From positions 1,818,001-1,882,000 of the forward strand of contig NZ_CP162139.1 of NCBI RefSeq assembly GCF_040833985.1: a DNA stretch of 64,000 bases, in the 5' to 3' direction. Source of the DNA: Leptospira sp. WS4.C2. GTDB lineage: Bacteria; Spirochaetota; Leptospiria; Leptospirales; Leptospiraceae. Positions 48,914 to 59,328 of this stretch are shown piece by piece. Position 1 is the stretch's first letter. Every line of letters begins with the position of its first letter. The position numbers and the translations under genes are program-made. The notes under the pieces are model-generated. The model was not told the origin of the DNA, ran no database searches, and saw only the letters and a list, made by a program, of their open reading frames with translations.

Positions 48914-50960
48914 GAGCGAGTGTTTCTTCCCAATTGTCTTTAGGCAATTCACAAGTAAAATTACGACATACATAAAACCGGAGACCGGAACCTGCATCCC
49001 TTCCCAAAAGAAGCTCTAGTTCCGACCCCAAAACTTCTGCCTTAGATTCCTCTAAAACTAACCAAACAAGATTGGGATCTTTGAGTTCCCTTAATTTGTT
49101 TCTGATGGATTCTACTTCCCTAGGATCCTTGTTTTTGTATACCACAAGCACTTCCTTCGATGGGTATTGAAATTTCTGGAAGGCAGAAATCATTGAAGGA
49201 TAACTGAGTGAGTTTTGGGTGAGCTCCGGCAGAAAGTAAGCAAAAATCGAATTTGCTTTCGATAACAAATCTCTTTCTTTATATCCAAAAGAATGTAAAA
49301 GATGGAACAAGTGTAATATGGTGGAATTGCCGGAAGGTTCCACTCCATCATAACCTTCCATGGTTCTCACGAGTAAATCTTCATTTCCATGAAAGGACTC
49401 ATAGAAAGGTCCAACCTTGGATTCAAAATGGGAAAACAAATATTCCAATGACTGTTTTCCTTTTGCATAAGCCTCCAGGTTTTCATCCAATTGAAAAAGT
49501 TTAAAAGAGACCCAAATAAATTCCGCATAATCAGGAAGGGTTCCAAAGTATTTGGCTTCTCCTTCCCGGTAACGTCTGAGGATCGAACCGTCCGCACCGA
49601 CTAACTTTCTCGTGAGAAAATCATAAACATTCTTAGCATCAGATAAATAACCTTTTTCGCCGGAGACTTCATAAGCCAAGAGAAGGGCTCGAATCCAAAG
49701 GCAATTCCAAGAAGTTAAAACTTTGTCATCACGCAAAGGACGGACTCGTTGACTTCGATATGCGAGTAACTTTGTTTTGGCTGACTCCAATTTCTCTAAA
49801 AATTCTGGTTTGAAGTGGATTCCTTCAATAAATGGATTTTTTCCCTTCCAATAGAGATTGAGGATGTTTTGGTGTTCAAAATTTCCCTCTTCTGTGACGT
49901 TCCAGAATCCTTGGATTTCTTCTTCCGGTACAATCGAGCTAAATTCAGAATGTTGCCAAAGGTAAAACTTTCCTTCTTCTCCTTCGGAATCTGCATCCTC
50001 CGCACTGGCAATGCCTCCCGACTCCAAAGTCATATCTCTTCTAATATAATTTACAATTTCTCTGATTACATCTAAAAAGAAGGAATCACCAGTCGCCTTA
50101 TAAAGTAAAGATAGTGCTTCTACATATAAGGAATTGTCATACAACATCTTTTCAAAATGAGGTACAAGCCATTCATGATCAGTCGAATAACGGCAAATTC
50201 CGCCACCTACTTGGTCGTAAATCCCACCAAACTTCATCGCATAAGCTGTGTTAAAGGCCATCTCCAATGCCCGAGGTTCTTTTTTTCGTAAACTGTATTC
50301 CACAAGAAAGCAAAGAGCCATACTGGGAGGAAATTTATTTACTGTATTTGTTTTGAATCCAAAATATTCTTTATCATAAACTTGTAGATACCTTTCAAAA
50401 TTTTTTTCAATGATTTCTGTTCCAGGAACCTTTCCCCCATTGGTTCTTGTTTCGTTGTCTCGCAAATAATTTGTTAAATCTTCGGCAGCGGAGATGAGTT
50501 CTCCCCTTTGGTTTTTCCATGCTTCCGAAACCAGGCGCAGAACTTCTTTGAAACTACGTTTTCCGTAGCGATTTTCAGGAGGAAAATAGGTACCTCCGAG
50601 AATAGGTTCTTTCCTAGGAGTGAGAAACATATTGAGAGGCCAACCACCTTGGGTTCCCATCGCATGCAGAGCATCCATATAAATTTTATCGATGTCTGGT
50701 CTTTCTTCTCTGTCTAACTTAATGCATACGAAATCACGGTTTAAGACTTCTGCTGTAGAATCATCTTCAAATGATTCCCGTTCCATCACATGGCACCAGT
50801 GGCAAGTCGAATATCCAATGGACAAAAGGATGACTTTATCCTCCTTTTGGGCTTTTTCGAAGGCTTCCGTTCCCCAGGGAAACCAATCTACGGGATTGTG
50901 TGCATGTTGTAACAGGTAAGGACTTTTTTCATGGACCAGACGATTCGGTTTTTTCGACAT
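48900..50960 (-). CDS. YyaL/DUF255-type thioredoxin-domain protein
   Basis: 686 residues. The N-terminal thioredoxin-like domain has [18 protein letters not shown] and [18 protein letters not shown] (CxxC), plus [10 protein letters not shown] and [12 protein letters not shown] six-hairpin (glycosidase-like) helical domain follows, with [20 protein letters not shown] and [15 protein letters not shown]. It is the bacterial relative of human SPATA20; its biochemical role is not settled. Start is the ATG at 50960 rather than a GTG three codons upstream. Confidence 0.93.
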   Translation of the reverse strand: MSKKPNRLVHEKSPYLLQHAHNPVDWFPWGTEAFEKAQKEDKVILLSIGYSTCHWCHVMERESFEDDSTAEVLNRDFVCIKLDREERPDIDKIYMDALHAMGTQGGWPLNMFLTPRKEPILGGTYFPPENRYGKRSFKEVLRLVSEAWKNQRGELISAAEDLTNYLRDNETRTNGGKVPGTEIIEKNFERYLQVYDKEYFGFKTNTVNKFPPSMALCFLVEYSLRKKEPRALEMAFNTAYAMKFGGIYDQVGGGICRYSTDHEWLVPHFEKMLYDNSLYVEALSLLYKATGDSFFLDVIREIVNYIRRDMTLESGGIASAEDADSEGEEGKFYLWQHSEFSSIVPEEEIQGFWNVTEEGNFEHQNILNLYWKGKNPFIEGIHFKPEFLEKLESAKTKLLAYRSQRVRPLRDDKVLTSWNCLWIRALLLAYEVSGEKGYLSDAKNVYDFLTRKLVGADGSILRRYREGEAKYFGTLPDYAEFIWVSFKLFQLDENLEAYAKGKQSLEYLFSHFESKVGPFYESFHGNEDLLVRTMEGYDGVEPSGNSTILHLFHLLHSFGYKERDLLSKANSIFAYFLPELTQNSLSYPSMISAFQKFQYPSKEVLVVYKNKDPREVESIRNKLRELKDPNLVWLVLEESKAEVLGSELELLLGRDAGSGLRFYVCRNFTCELPKDNWEETLALIQQ

Positions 50961-51024
50961 ATTTGCCACAATGCACTCCCAGAAACTAACGTTTCTCCAC
51001 GTAGCTTTTTACATTTTAGGTTGA

Positions 51025-52776
51025 TTGACAACATTGATTTTTTCATCTTGTCTGAGTAAGGGGTTTAAGAAGTTTCCATTGAATCATAACATTTTTACTA
51101 CCCCAGGTTTTTTCATAAATTCTCGAAAGTTGACCAGTTGGTTAATATCTTTTAGTCTTCTTAGTTTCCCTATTTTTGCGGAATCAGACTTTGAAGAGGA
51201 TGTGAAACGGATGCAACTTTCCCAGTGGGAAAACGGCAATACAATCCCAGATTCTCTCCAATCGGCGAGCAATGGTCAAAGAAAACTACGCCTCACCATT
51301 TCACAAGCAATCGAACAGGTGATTGAAAACAATACAATTGTTCAAAATGCAAAATTGGAGATTGTGAAAGCAGACAGTCCCGAATGGAAAAATGAATCCA
51401 AATTCAGTTGGAAGGCATTGGCAAGTATCCAATCAGCTAAACAACTTTTTCCCGATAACCGAAACAATATCTTTGCCGGAACCATTCGTTCTCAAGATAA
51501 AATCTCTGCTGGGATCGAAAAACAATTCAAAACCGGAACTTATTTCAAAACAGAAATCAGCACCATTCGTTACGATGTGAACGCTTTTGAATCTTCAAAT
51601 TCACAGACCGCTGGATTTGCAAGTCTGCTTGCAGCTCCTCCAATGTATACGGGTGCTCTTTCTGCTACACTTTCTCAAGAACTCCTCAAATATGGATTTG
51701 GCAAAAACGAAGAAGACAAAGAAAAACTTCTCAAAAACCAAACCTTACTTTTACGAGAAAACTATATCAATATCTTAACTCAACTGGTAGTAAAGATTCT
51801 CGTCGATTACTGGTCCCTTAGCATTGTGGATTCGCGCATTGCTACTTACGAAAAAGTTTCTAAAAACACCGAAGAGATCCGTCGTCTGACCGTACGCAAA
51901 ACGGGTCTTGGACTTTCAGAAGGATTTGAAGTCAACCAATGGAACCAGGCCTATTTACGAACTCAGTCATTACTCGAAAAAGCAAAAGTAGATCGTATTG
52001 AAGCCGAAAGAAATTTAGTTCGGATTCTCAATGTAGATGCAGGCTCTTCCATTGAAGGAGTTACAGACTTAAGTGAAACCTTACCTACAGGAATCGATTT
52101 AAAAGCTGACAAAGAATATGCACTTTCCCATAGGACAGATTATCTCATCTTAAAAAGAGAAAGAGAAATTGCCAAACTTGCTTTAAACACAGCTCTTGCA
52201 GAAGATGATCCTTCTCTCCTTGCCACGTTTTCTTATAGTTCGATTGGGCAAAATTTCCTTTCCCCTCAGGACAATTTTATTGCTCGTCAAAGAGGAATTA
52301 CCTCTTTCAATTACCCGCAAATTGTAGCTGAGTTAAAGATGTCTTATCCTCTCTGGGATTTAGGGATTAAAGCGGGAATTCGAGATGCAGAAACCAATCT
52401 CAAAGTAAACGAGATGAAAATTCAAAACTTGGAACAAGAAATTACCCAAGAAATTGACAATCGCCATGAGGCACTGATTGCAAGCCATTCCCTTTTGAAA
52501 GACCTAATGAAAACCCGCAGAGAAACAGAAATCTTTTATAATGGGCTTATGGAACGATTTCGCCAAGGCCGTTATACGGCTGTTAATGTAAAAAATGCCC
52601 TGGATAGTTTGGCAAACGTGGAGCTTGCTGTAACACAAGCAAAGATCAATTTTAATATTAATTTAGTTCGTTATGAGTTGGCAAAAAATGCTCTTTTTGA
52701 GAAATATGGACTCGATCTCTATTCTATCTTGGAAGAAGTCGAAAAGAGAGCCAAACAAGAAACTGACAAATTATGA
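51025..52776 (+). CDS. TolC-like outer-membrane efflux protein
   Basis: 583 residues from a TTG, but the start is doubtful. The hydrophobic signal [19 protein letters not shown] lies near residue 35, so a later TTG (51079) may be used, and a TTGACA sits on the upstream start itself. The mature protein has the two-repeat OEP layout of long helices ([20 protein letters not shown], then a second half ending near [19 protein letters not shown]). It would form an outer-membrane channel for a tripartite exporter, but no inner-membrane pump is adjacent. Overlaps the M20 gene by ATGA. Confidence 0.82.
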   Translation: MTTLIFSSCLSKGFKKFPLNHNIFTTPGFFINSRKLTSWLISFSLLSFPIFAESDFEEDVKRMQLSQWENGNTIPDSLQSASNGQRKLRLTISQAIEQVIENNTIVQNAKLEIVKADSPEWKNESKFSWKALASIQSAKQLFPDNRNNIFAGTIRSQDKISAGIEKQFKTGTYFKTEISTIRYDVNAFESSNSQTAGFASLLAAPPMYTGALSATLSQELLKYGFGKNEEDKEKLLKNQTLLLRENYINILTQLVVKILVDYWSLSIVDSRIATYEKVSKNTEEIRRLTVRKTGLGLSEGFEVNQWNQAYLRTQSLLEKAKVDRIEAERNLVRILNVDAGSSIEGVTDLSETLPTGIDLKADKEYALSHRTDYLILKREREIAKLALNTALAEDDPSLLATFSYSSIGQNFLSPQDNFIARQRGITSFNYPQIVAELKMSYPLWDLGIKAGIRDAETNLKVNEMKIQNLEQEITQEIDNRHEALIASHSLLKDLMKTRRETEIFYNGLMERFRQGRYTAVNVKNALDSLANVELAVTQAKINFNINLVRYELAKNALFEKYGLDLYSILEEVEKRAKQETDKL

Positions 52777-53954
52777 AAGTTTATCCCAAAGAGCGAAAAG
52801 AGGAGATGGTTCGTTACAGACGGACCTTCCACCAGTTCCCAGAACTCAAATATGAAGAAAGGGAAACTGCTTCGTTTGTCCAGGCTCATCTAGAATCTTT
52901 AGGATTTCAGGTGGAATCGGGGATTGCGGAAACTGGCCTTGTGGCTCTTTTTGATTCAGGCATTCCAGGAAATACTGTCCTTGTACGTGCTGATATGGAC
53001 GCCCTTCCCATCCATGAAGAAAACACCCACGAATACAAAAGTAAAACCCCCGGAAAGATGCATGCCTGTGGCCATGATGGACATACAAGCATCCTTATGG
53101 CCCTTTCTTCCGAACTAAAAACTGCATTTTCAGAATTTGTCCCGAAAGGTCGTGTCCTCCTCTGTTTCCAACCCGCTGAAGAAGGTGGCTCGGGAGCCGA
53201 TCGTATGATTGCCTCAGGAATTTTAGATCGGTACCAAGTGGATTCCGTCTTTGCCCTTCATGTTTGGAATCATATTGATCTCGGCAAAGTTGGCGTTGTG
53301 AACGGAACCATGATGGCTTCGGTGGATGAATTCAAAATCACAGTCAATGGGACCTCTGGCCATGGAGCTATGCCCCAACATACGGTAGATCCCATTGTCG
53401 TTGGTTCCTATTTGGTAACCACCTTACAAACATTAGTGTCTCGAAACGTTGATCCATTAGAACCTTGTGTAGTGACCGTGGGATCCTTTCATTCAGGAAA
53501 TGCTTTTAATGTGATTCCCGAAACCGCCACTCTTCACGGAACTGTAAGAACCTATTCCAAGTCAGTTTATGAAATGATTCCGAAACGGATGGAGTCACTT
53601 GTAGAACAAGTTGCCGCTGGCTTCGGTGCTAAAATTGACTTTGAGTACAATCGCGTCGACAAACCCACCATCAATGATCCTGCAATGGCTGATATCGTAA
53701 GAACCGCCGCAAAGAATGTTCTCGGAGAAGATTCACTTACAGAAGAAAATACTCGGACCATGGGAGGTGAAGATTTTTCTGCTTTTCTTATGGAACGCCC
53801 TGGCTGTTATTTTTTTATCGGATCTAGAAATGAATCCAAGGGACTTGTTCACCCGCACCATAGCTCTTTTTTTGATTTCGATGAAGATGCCCTTCCCATT
53901 GGCCTTGCCGTCATGAAAGAAGTCATCAAAACCTACCTTTTAAATTCTAAATAA
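52773..53954 (+). CDS. M20-family amidohydrolase (hippurate hydrolase/IAA-amino acid hydrolase type)
   Basis: 393 residues. Zinc-site residues are in [10 protein letters not shown] (Cys and His), QPAEEGG (Glu), FALHVWNH (His) and [12 protein letters not shown] near the end. The lid domain contains [18 protein letters not shown]. Such enzymes remove N-acyl groups from amino acids such as hippurate, N-acetyl amino acids or auxin conjugates. It starts at ATGA overlapping the TolC-like gene. Confidence 0.92.
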   Translation: MKVYPKERKEEMVRYRRTFHQFPELKYEERETASFVQAHLESLGFQVESGIAETGLVALFDSGIPGNTVLVRADMDALPIHEENTHEYKSKTPGKMHACGHDGHTSILMALSSELKTAFSEFVPKGRVLLCFQPAEEGGSGADRMIASGILDRYQVDSVFALHVWNHIDLGKVGVVNGTMMASVDEFKITVNGTSGHGAMPQHTVDPIVVGSYLVTTLQTLVSRNVDPLEPCVVTVGSFHSGNAFNVIPETATLHGTVRTYSKSVYEMIPKRMESLVEQVAAGFGAKIDFEYNRVDKPTINDPAMADIVRTAAKNVLGEDSLTEENTRTMGGEDFSAFLMERPGCYFFIGSRNESKGLVHPHHSSFFDFDEDALPIGLAVMKEVIKTYLLNSK

Positions 53955-53993
53955 AGAAAATTCCTCTTGTCCTTTTTATCCCCCGTCTCATTA

Positions 53994-54007
53994 GTTAGAC
54001 ATCTAAC
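53994..54007. promoter_or_regulatory. Perfect 14-bp palindrome, possible MarR operator
   Basis: GTTAGACATCTAAC is an exact palindrome 17 bp before the crotonase ATG. MarR-family proteins bind sites of this kind, and a MarR gene lies next to the crotonase gene. The assignment to that regulator is inference. Confidence 0.45.
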
Positions 54008-54024
54008 CATTTCAGAGGATTCAT

Positions 54025-54783
54025 ATGATTTCATTCGAAGAAGTAGACGGAACCGGTTTTATCCGATTAGGAATCAATGACAAGAACAGTTTTTCTAACG
54101 AATCGTTTTTGGCATTGAAAAAGGCAATCCAATCGGCAAAGGAATCTAATTCCAAAGTTATTGTTTTAAAAAGTGATTCGCCTGGTAGTTTTTCTTTGGG
54201 CCTTGATTTAACGACTGTCAGTACGATGGATATGTCGAAAGACCTTGCACCTTTTTTAAGTCTGTTTTATGAGAATTTAAAGGGATTGTATACACTTCCT
54301 GTTCCCACCATTGCGGAAATTTCTGGTCATGCTCTCGGTTACGGTGCGATGTTGGCCCTTGTTTGCGACTACCGTTTTGTCACAGAAGACATTCGTTTTG
54401 GATTGCCGGAAGTAAAAATTGGAATCCAAGTTCCTTCCTTTATTTATGCACTCATGGGAGAAGCTGTAGGATATGATGCAGCAAAAAGGCATGTTTTATT
54501 AGGTGATGCTTTCAAAGCAAAAGAGATGCCCACTTTGTTTGAAGAGATTGTCGAAACAGAAGAAGATTTAAAGAAAAAATCTAAGTCTTTGCAAACTAAA
54601 CTAAAAAAGAATTCTCTATCTGCCATGAAGGATACAAAATCAGGAATTTTGTCTGTCCAAAAAAATCTATTGGCGCTGATTGAAACAGATATCAAGGCAA
54701 CCATCCAAAGTATCCAATCCAAAGATGCGCAGGAAGGAATTTCCGCTTCTGTGCAAGTAAGAAGACCTGTTTTTACTTCTTAA
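54025..54783 (+). CDS. Enoyl-CoA hydratase/isomerase-family protein
   Basis: 252 residues, crotonase fold. The oxyanion-hole segment and the second catalytic Glu are visible in FGLPEVKIGIQ, while the position of the first Glu reads GYGAMLALVCD (Met in place of Glu). Having only the second Glu is typical of enoyl-CoA isomerases rather than hydratases. AGAGGA precedes the ATG. A palindrome lies just upstream and a MarR-type gene converges 18 bp downstream. Confidence 0.85.
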   Translation: MISFEEVDGTGFIRLGINDKNSFSNESFLALKKAIQSAKESNSKVIVLKSDSPGSFSLGLDLTTVSTMDMSKDLAPFLSLFYENLKGLYTLPVPTIAEISGHALGYGAMLALVCDYRFVTEDIRFGLPEVKIGIQVPSFIYALMGEAVGYDAAKRHVLLGDAFKAKEMPTLFEEIVETEEDLKKKSKSLQTKLKKNSLSAMKDTKSGILSVQKNLLALIETDIKATIQSIQSKDAQEGISASVQVRRPVFTS

Positions 54784-54801
54784 GGATTCCCTTCTTTTCG
54801 T

Positions 54802-55260
54802 TTAACTTTCTTTTTTATTTCGTATGTGTTTGTAAATTTGATCGAGGATAGGATACAAAATATCCTCGTTTTCTTTTGAGATTCCCCAGGTTTGTAAGGA
54901 AAGAAGTTTTGCCGAAATCGTAACTATCTTTTGGCGAATTTTTTTCCCATCCTTTGATAACAAAAGAGCCCATTCCCTTCCATCGCTTGGAGAAGGATTT
55001 CTTTCCACAAGACCTTCCTTTACCAAACGATTGACAAGTACGGTGCACGTTGGCTTTGTTTTTTCTATGGTTTTGGCAATTTGAGTCATATTGATAGGGA
55101 CAGAACTTCGCAAAAGAAAAGTTAAGATCTCAAAATGGGAAGTGGTCAGTCCAGGATAACCTAACTTTTCCATCTCTAAACGTACAATTTCTGCAATTTC
55201 GGAACTGATCCGATCAAAATAACGAACCGATCGGAACCGTTTGGGAAGTTCTCTAGTCAT
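54802..55260 (-). CDS. MarR-family transcriptional regulator
   Basis: 152 residues with a winged helix: LEMEKLGYPGLTTSHFEILT, then VPINMTQIAKTIEKTKPTCT (recognition region) and LVNRLVKEGLVERNPSPSDG (wing), followed by the dimer helices. No sensor residue can be named. It ends the thiolase-GT9-PepP-marR run, 34 bp after pepP. The palindrome before the crotonase gene is a candidate target, and a smaller inverted repeat (55268-55277) lies before its own start. Confidence 0.92.
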   Translation of the reverse strand: MTRELPKRFRSVRYFDRISSEIAEIVRLEMEKLGYPGLTTSHFEILTFLLRSSVPINMTQIAKTIEKTKPTCTVLVNRLVKEGLVERNPSPSDGREWALLLSKDGKKIRQKIVTISAKLLSLQTWGISKENEDILYPILDQIYKHIRNKKES

Positions 55261-55294
55261 AATGGAGAGACTTGTCTATCAATGGATTTATCCT

Positions 55295-56614
55295 TTATGC
55301 CTTTAACGCTTCAATATCGGAAATTTCTTTCGGGATGGATTCGGTTAGGTTGACCGGTGATTTTCCATGAATCAGAATGTCATCTTCAATACGGATTCCA
55401 ATCCCTCGAAATTCTTTAGGTATGGTCTCATCTGCCGGATCAAAATACAGTCCAGGTTCCACGGTGACCACCTGACCATCTTTCAGTGGTCTTGATTTTC
55501 CTTCTAAAAAATACCTTCCCACATCATGGACATCCATTCCCAGATAATGGCCTGTTCTATGCATATAGAACTTTCTGTAGGTTCCCTTTTCGATGATCTC
55601 GTCTAAACTCCCTTTTAAAAAACCCATTTCTCGCAAACAATCGGAGAGGAAACGAACTGTTTTTTCATGAACTTCATTGAAGGGAGTTCCGACCACAGAA
55701 TTACGAATTGCATTTTTTTGCGCATAAAGAACAATTTCATACACTGTCTTTTGAGCCTCGGTGAATTTTTTTCCGACTGGAAAAACCCGGGTCACATCAG
55801 CTGTATAATAATTCCATTCTGCACCCGAATCCACAAGAACCAAATCCCCATCCTTTAGAATGTCATCGTTACTTACATAATGAAGGATACATGCGTTTTT
55901 GCCTGCAGCAACGATATGACCGTACCCACCACCGATGGATCCATACTTTAGATATTCCAAATCGAGAAGTGCTTCCAACTCGTATTCGTACATTCCCGGT
56001 TTACTTTCTCGCATAATGCGCATATGACCAAGTTTAGTCACTTCTGCTGCATTTTTGAGGAGGGAGATTTCTTCTTTCGATTTGGTTAATCTTTCTTCGT
56101 GTAAAAAATTGGGATGTTCGATACGGTGTGGACCAAACTTTCCTTCTCGCGCCCTTTCCGAAAGGTTGCGACATTCCGTAATCAGTTCTCGGTCTCGGTC
56201 TGGATTCTCTCCAAAAAAATAATACAAAGTGTGGTTCCCGATAAGAATTGCAGATTTTTCTTTTTCCCAGTCCGTTAGGTCATAGGAAAAATCCAAACCT
56301 AACATCGATTTGATTTTTTCTTTTCCTAGTCGAATCCCAGTCCAAATTTCTTTTTCTTTATCCTTAGGTAAACAAAACATTCCAACCACTTCATTTGTGA
56401 TGACAAGGATAGAATCTTCTTCTGTGATTCCGGTTAAATAATAAAAGTCTGAGTTTTGGCGGAATTTATATTCCACATCCCTATTTCTGATCTTATGGCT
56501 TGATGCAAAAAGCAAAAAGACCTCACCTTTTTTTAATTTCTTTTGGATGTTTGTAATCCGACTGCGGTAAACCTTTCCAGTATAATCTTTTGTTTTTTTA
56601 TCAGGTAATTTCAT
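55295..56614 (-). CDS. pepP: M24B metallopeptidase, Xaa-Pro aminopeptidase
   Basis: 439 residues. An N-terminal creatinase-like domain is followed by the pita-bread catalytic domain. The five metal ligands are seen in VDSGAEWNYYTADVTRVFPV (two Asp), HRTGHYLGMDVHDVG (His), VTVEPGLYF (Glu) and GIRIEDDILI (Glu). It releases N-terminal residues ahead of proline. Its ATG overlaps the GT9 stop by ATGA. Confidence 0.94.
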   Translation of the reverse strand: MKLPDKKTKDYTGKVYRSRITNIQKKLKKGEVFLLFASSHKIRNRDVEYKFRQNSDFYYLTGITEEDSILVITNEVVGMFCLPKDKEKEIWTGIRLGKEKIKSMLGLDFSYDLTDWEKEKSAILIGNHTLYYFFGENPDRDRELITECRNLSERAREGKFGPHRIEHPNFLHEERLTKSKEEISLLKNAAEVTKLGHMRIMRESKPGMYEYELEALLDLEYLKYGSIGGGYGHIVAAGKNACILHYVSNDDILKDGDLVLVDSGAEWNYYTADVTRVFPVGKKFTEAQKTVYEIVLYAQKNAIRNSVVGTPFNEVHEKTVRFLSDCLREMGFLKGSLDEIIEKGTYRKFYMHRTGHYLGMDVHDVGRYFLEGKSRPLKDGQVVTVEPGLYFDPADETIPKEFRGIGIRIEDDILIHGKSPVNLTESIPKEISDIEALKA

Positions 56615-57672
56615 GGTTTGATGACTTCCTCTAGGGCTTCAAAGATACGAACAGGGTTTTGATCCATCATACAACGGAAATGTCCTTCAGGACAAATCCG
56701 ACCTCCATGGATCCCGCAAGGCCTACAAATTAGACCTTGGACTTCCATAATTTTATGTTTATCAGAAAGACTTCCATATCCAAAAGCGGGAATCGTTGCT
56801 CCATACAACATCACAGTGGGCGTATTAAAGGCGGAAGCAAAATGAATCGGACTGGAATCATTGGAAATGATGGCTTTGGATTTTTCAATCCAAACCATAA
56901 GCTCTTTTAAACTTGTTTTACCAATCAAAGATAACAAACGACTGCGTTCCCGAAGTTGTAAAGGTTCGGTTTTCATGAGTCGAAAGATTGTACTTTCAAT
57001 TTCTAAATCTGCTTTACTACCAATTAGAATGACTGTTTCTTTTCGTTTGCGAAGGATTTGCGTGATTACACTTACAAATTTTTCTTCCGGCATTCGTTTC
57101 GTTTCCCAAAGAGAAGATGGTGCAATTAAAATATAACCCTCTTCATTGGATAAGATTTCTTTCTTTTTTATGAAAAAGGATTCTTCTTCGGTTGCGCCAG
57201 GATATAAATAAGGTCTTCTTTCTCTTCCAATTGGAAAATCATATTCTTCAAATAATAGGGAAAATAGTTTTTCTACTTCATGAGGGCCTTGTTTGGGTCT
57301 TTGTACAGTCTTCGTATGTAAAAAAGAAAAACCCGACTCTTTATAGCCGATTCGAATGGGAGCTTTTGTTAAATAAGATAACAAACTGGATCGAAAAGAA
57401 AAATGGGCTGAGTATACCTTACTAAATTCTTCCTTTTTTAATAAACCAGCAAAATGTAAAAACGCAAACGGATTCTTTTTAATCCGTTTTTTATCCAAAG
57501 ACCAAACCTTTGTTATATCGGGGTTATTGTCCAATACAGTCTCGGTGCCAGAATTCACTAACACATGTACTTCCGCTCCCGGATGTTCCGTTTTCACAGC
57601 ATGGAAAAACGAAGTCGATAGGATTAGGTCTCCGAGGAAGGCTGTTTGGATGATCAGTATTTTTTCGGGCAT
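56611..57672 (-). CDS. Glycosyltransferase family 9 (heptosyltransferase-like)
   Basis: 353 residues, GT-B fold. N-terminal KILIIQTAFLGDLILSTSFF is the GT9 signature, with LIAPSSLWETKRMPEEKF and ISNDSSPIHFASAFNTPTV in the nucleotide-sugar half. Related enzymes (WaaC/WaaF) add heptose to LPS core. A Cys-rich segment (GLICRPCGIHGGRICPEGH) near the end is usual in this subgroup. I use the ATG at 57672, which overlaps the thiolase stop; a GTG lies one codon upstream. Confidence 0.9.
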   Translation of the reverse strand: MPEKILIIQTAFLGDLILSTSFFHAVKTEHPGAEVHVLVNSGTETVLDNNPDITKVWSLDKKRIKKNPFAFLHFAGLLKKEEFSKVYSAHFSFRSSLLSYLTKAPIRIGYKESGFSFLHTKTVQRPKQGPHEVEKLFSLLFEEYDFPIGRERRPYLYPGATEEESFFIKKKEILSNEEGYILIAPSSLWETKRMPEEKFVSVITQILRKRKETVILIGSKADLEIESTIFRLMKTEPLQLRERSRLLSLIGKTSLKELMVWIEKSKAIISNDSSPIHFASAFNTPTVMLYGATIPAFGYGSLSDKHKIMEVQGLICRPCGIHGGRICPEGHFRCMMDQNPVRIFEALEEVIKP

Positions 57673-58772
57673 CACTCTCTTTCTAGTATCGACACAAAGT
57701 TGTTAGTAGCAAGTCCACCTATACTTTGTGCTACTGCCAACCGCTTTTCCGGCCATTCCTCAAAGAAGCGGCAAAGTTCGACAATTTGTGCTAGTCCCGA
57801 GGCTCCCACCGGATGGCCTCTTGATTTAAGACCTCCGGATGAATTGATGGGGATTTCCCCTTTCGGATGAGTGAGCCCCGCTTTGACCTGAAACAGAGCC
57901 TCTCCTCGTTTGAAAAATCCTGCATCTTCCGCACCTACAAGCTCAAAAGGAGTGAATGCGTCGTGTAGTTCGGCAAAATCGATGTCCGCTGGGCTGACTC
58001 CTGCTTCTTCGTAGGCCTTGGCAAAAGCGATCCGATTGGCAAGGAAACTAGGTTCAGCGGATGAAAGGAAAGGGGCCGTTCCCGAACCCATCCCTTTGAC
58101 AGAAATCGAACTAGGATCTTTGGAAAGAACTAATGCCGCCGAACCATCAGAAAGCGGAGAGATATCATACAATCCCAAGGGACTCGATATCATCGTTTGG
58201 GTTTTATAATCTTCCCAAGTTAGATTTTTTTTGATATGCGCTTTGGGGTTGAGTAGTCCATTGTCATGAAGCTTTTTTGAAATAACAAAAAGATCTTCTT
58301 CTTTGTATCCATAGTCGGTTAAATACTTCCGAGTGATCATCGCTCCACCTTGTGCCATAGACATTCCCAAGGACCTTTGTGAATCAGAAAGAACGGAACC
58401 TAACAATAGATTACTTTCTTCTCGATTGAGCTGGGACATGAGCTCTGTGGCAACAACCAGTCCATGATCGAATCTACCACTCAGAATTAAATTCACACCC
58501 AATTGAAAGGCAGCCGCGCCTGAAGAAGAAGCTGTTTCCATGCGAATGGAATACAAATCGCGAACGCCAAGACGACTGGCAAGTTTTGCTGAAAGATGAT
58601 ACTCTTTGTTATAAGAATCAGGAGAAAAGCTGGCATAAATAATAAACTGAATTTTGTGAGATTGAAACTCATGTACAGATTGTTTTGCGGTCGCAAAGGA
58701 TAAATCCAATTGGGATCCTTTGTGTTTACCGAATACACTCAATGCTGGATTGTGAATGTAAACTTTCTTCAT
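57672..58772 (-). CDS. Thiolase-family protein with Cys-to-Ser change at the nucleophile
   Basis: 366 residues, thiolase fold of the SCP2/non-specific lipid-transfer type. His residues are present in FAELHDAFTPFEL and GGLKSRGHPVGASGLAQ, but the nucleophile segment reads METASSSGAAAFQ where thiolases have C-A-S-G. The Cys is therefore Ser and normal acyl transfer is doubtful. The C-terminal Cys of many thiolases is also absent (QSIGGLATNNFV). First gene of the run to marR and divergent from bfr. Confidence 0.85.
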   Translation of the reverse strand: MKKVYIHNPALSVFGKHKGSQLDLSFATAKQSVHEFQSHKIQFIIYASFSPDSYNKEYHLSAKLASRLGVRDLYSIRMETASSSGAAAFQLGVNLILSGRFDHGLVVATELMSQLNREESNLLLGSVLSDSQRSLGMSMAQGGAMITRKYLTDYGYKEEDLFVISKKLHDNGLLNPKAHIKKNLTWEDYKTQTMISSPLGLYDISPLSDGSAALVLSKDPSSISVKGMGSGTAPFLSSAEPSFLANRIAFAKAYEEAGVSPADIDFAELHDAFTPFELVGAEDAGFFKRGEALFQVKAGLTHPKGEIPINSSGGLKSRGHPVGASGLAQIVELCRFFEEWPEKRLAVAQSIGGLATNNFVSILERE

Positions 58773-58773
58773 A

Positions 58774-58800
58774 AGAATAGAGTTTACGCTTGCCTATTCT
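58774..58800. repeat. Inverted repeat between thiolase and bfr
   Basis: AGAATAG (58774-58780) and CTATTCT (58794-58800), 7-bp arms separated by 13 bp, directly before the thiolase start and overlapping the candidate bfr -35. It may be an operator shared by the two divergent genes. Confidence 0.35.
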
Positions 58801-58818
58801 ATGAAAACCAATTATCTT
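58790..58818 (+). promoter_or_regulatory. Candidate sigma-70-type promoter for bfr
   Basis: TTGCCT (58790-58795) and TATCTT (58813-58818) with a 17-bp spacer, about 34 bp before the bfr ATG. Each hexamer matches four of six consensus bases, so this is only suggestive. Confidence 0.35.
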
Positions 58819-58851
58819 TCCATTTGAACGCAATAAAATGAGGCCACCCAT

Positions 58852-59328
58852 ATGAAGGGAAAGAAAGAAGTAATCGACATTTTAGCGGAAGTTCTCACTG
58901 CAGAACTCACAGCCATCAATCAGTATTTTATCCATGCAAAACTCTGTAAAAACTGGGGGTATCTGGAACTTGCAGACTACCTTAGGAAAGAATCCATCGA
59001 AGAGATGAAACATGCTGATGAAATCATTGAAAGGATCTTGTATTTCGATGGTATTCCCGACTTGCAAAAATACTCAAAAATCAACGTAGGGCAGACAGTT
59101 CCCGAAATGTTAGAACATGATTTGCAGTTGGAATATGGTGCAGTGGAAAGACTCAATCGAGGAATCGATATCTGCGTGGCAGCAAAAGACAACGGAACCA
59201 GAGAACTTTTAGAAAAGATTCTAGTTTCCGAAGAAGAACATATCGATTGGATCGAAACTCAAAAATCGATCATTGAATCCATCAGTATCCAAAACTACTT
59301 GGCTCAGAAATTAGGAGACTCGGAATAA
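58852..59328 (+). CDS. bfr: Bacterioferritin
   Basis: Iron-storage protein forming a 24-mer shell. 158 residues. The ferroxidase ligands fall at the E. coli positions: Glu18, Glu51, His54, Glu94, Glu127 and His130. Met52, the haem ligand between subunits, is also present in ESIEEMKHADE, so this should be a haem-containing Bfr. No bfd ferredoxin gene is adjacent. Its stop TAA overlaps the probable ATA start of the next gene (ATAA). Confidence 0.96.
   Translation: MKGKKEVIDILAEVLTAELTAINQYFIHAKLCKNWGYLELADYLRKESIEEMKHADEIIERILYFDGIPDLQKYSKINVGQTVPEMLEHDLQLEYGAVERLNRGIDICVAAKDNGTRELLEKILVSEEEHIDWIETQKSIIESISIQNYLAQKLGDSE

Noticed and set aside
51025..51053. TTGACA before the TolC-like gene as a promoter
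   Set aside because: The -10 region at 17 bp is TTGTCT, too weak, and the hexamer also overlaps a possible TTG start codon; noted only as a reason to doubt the start.
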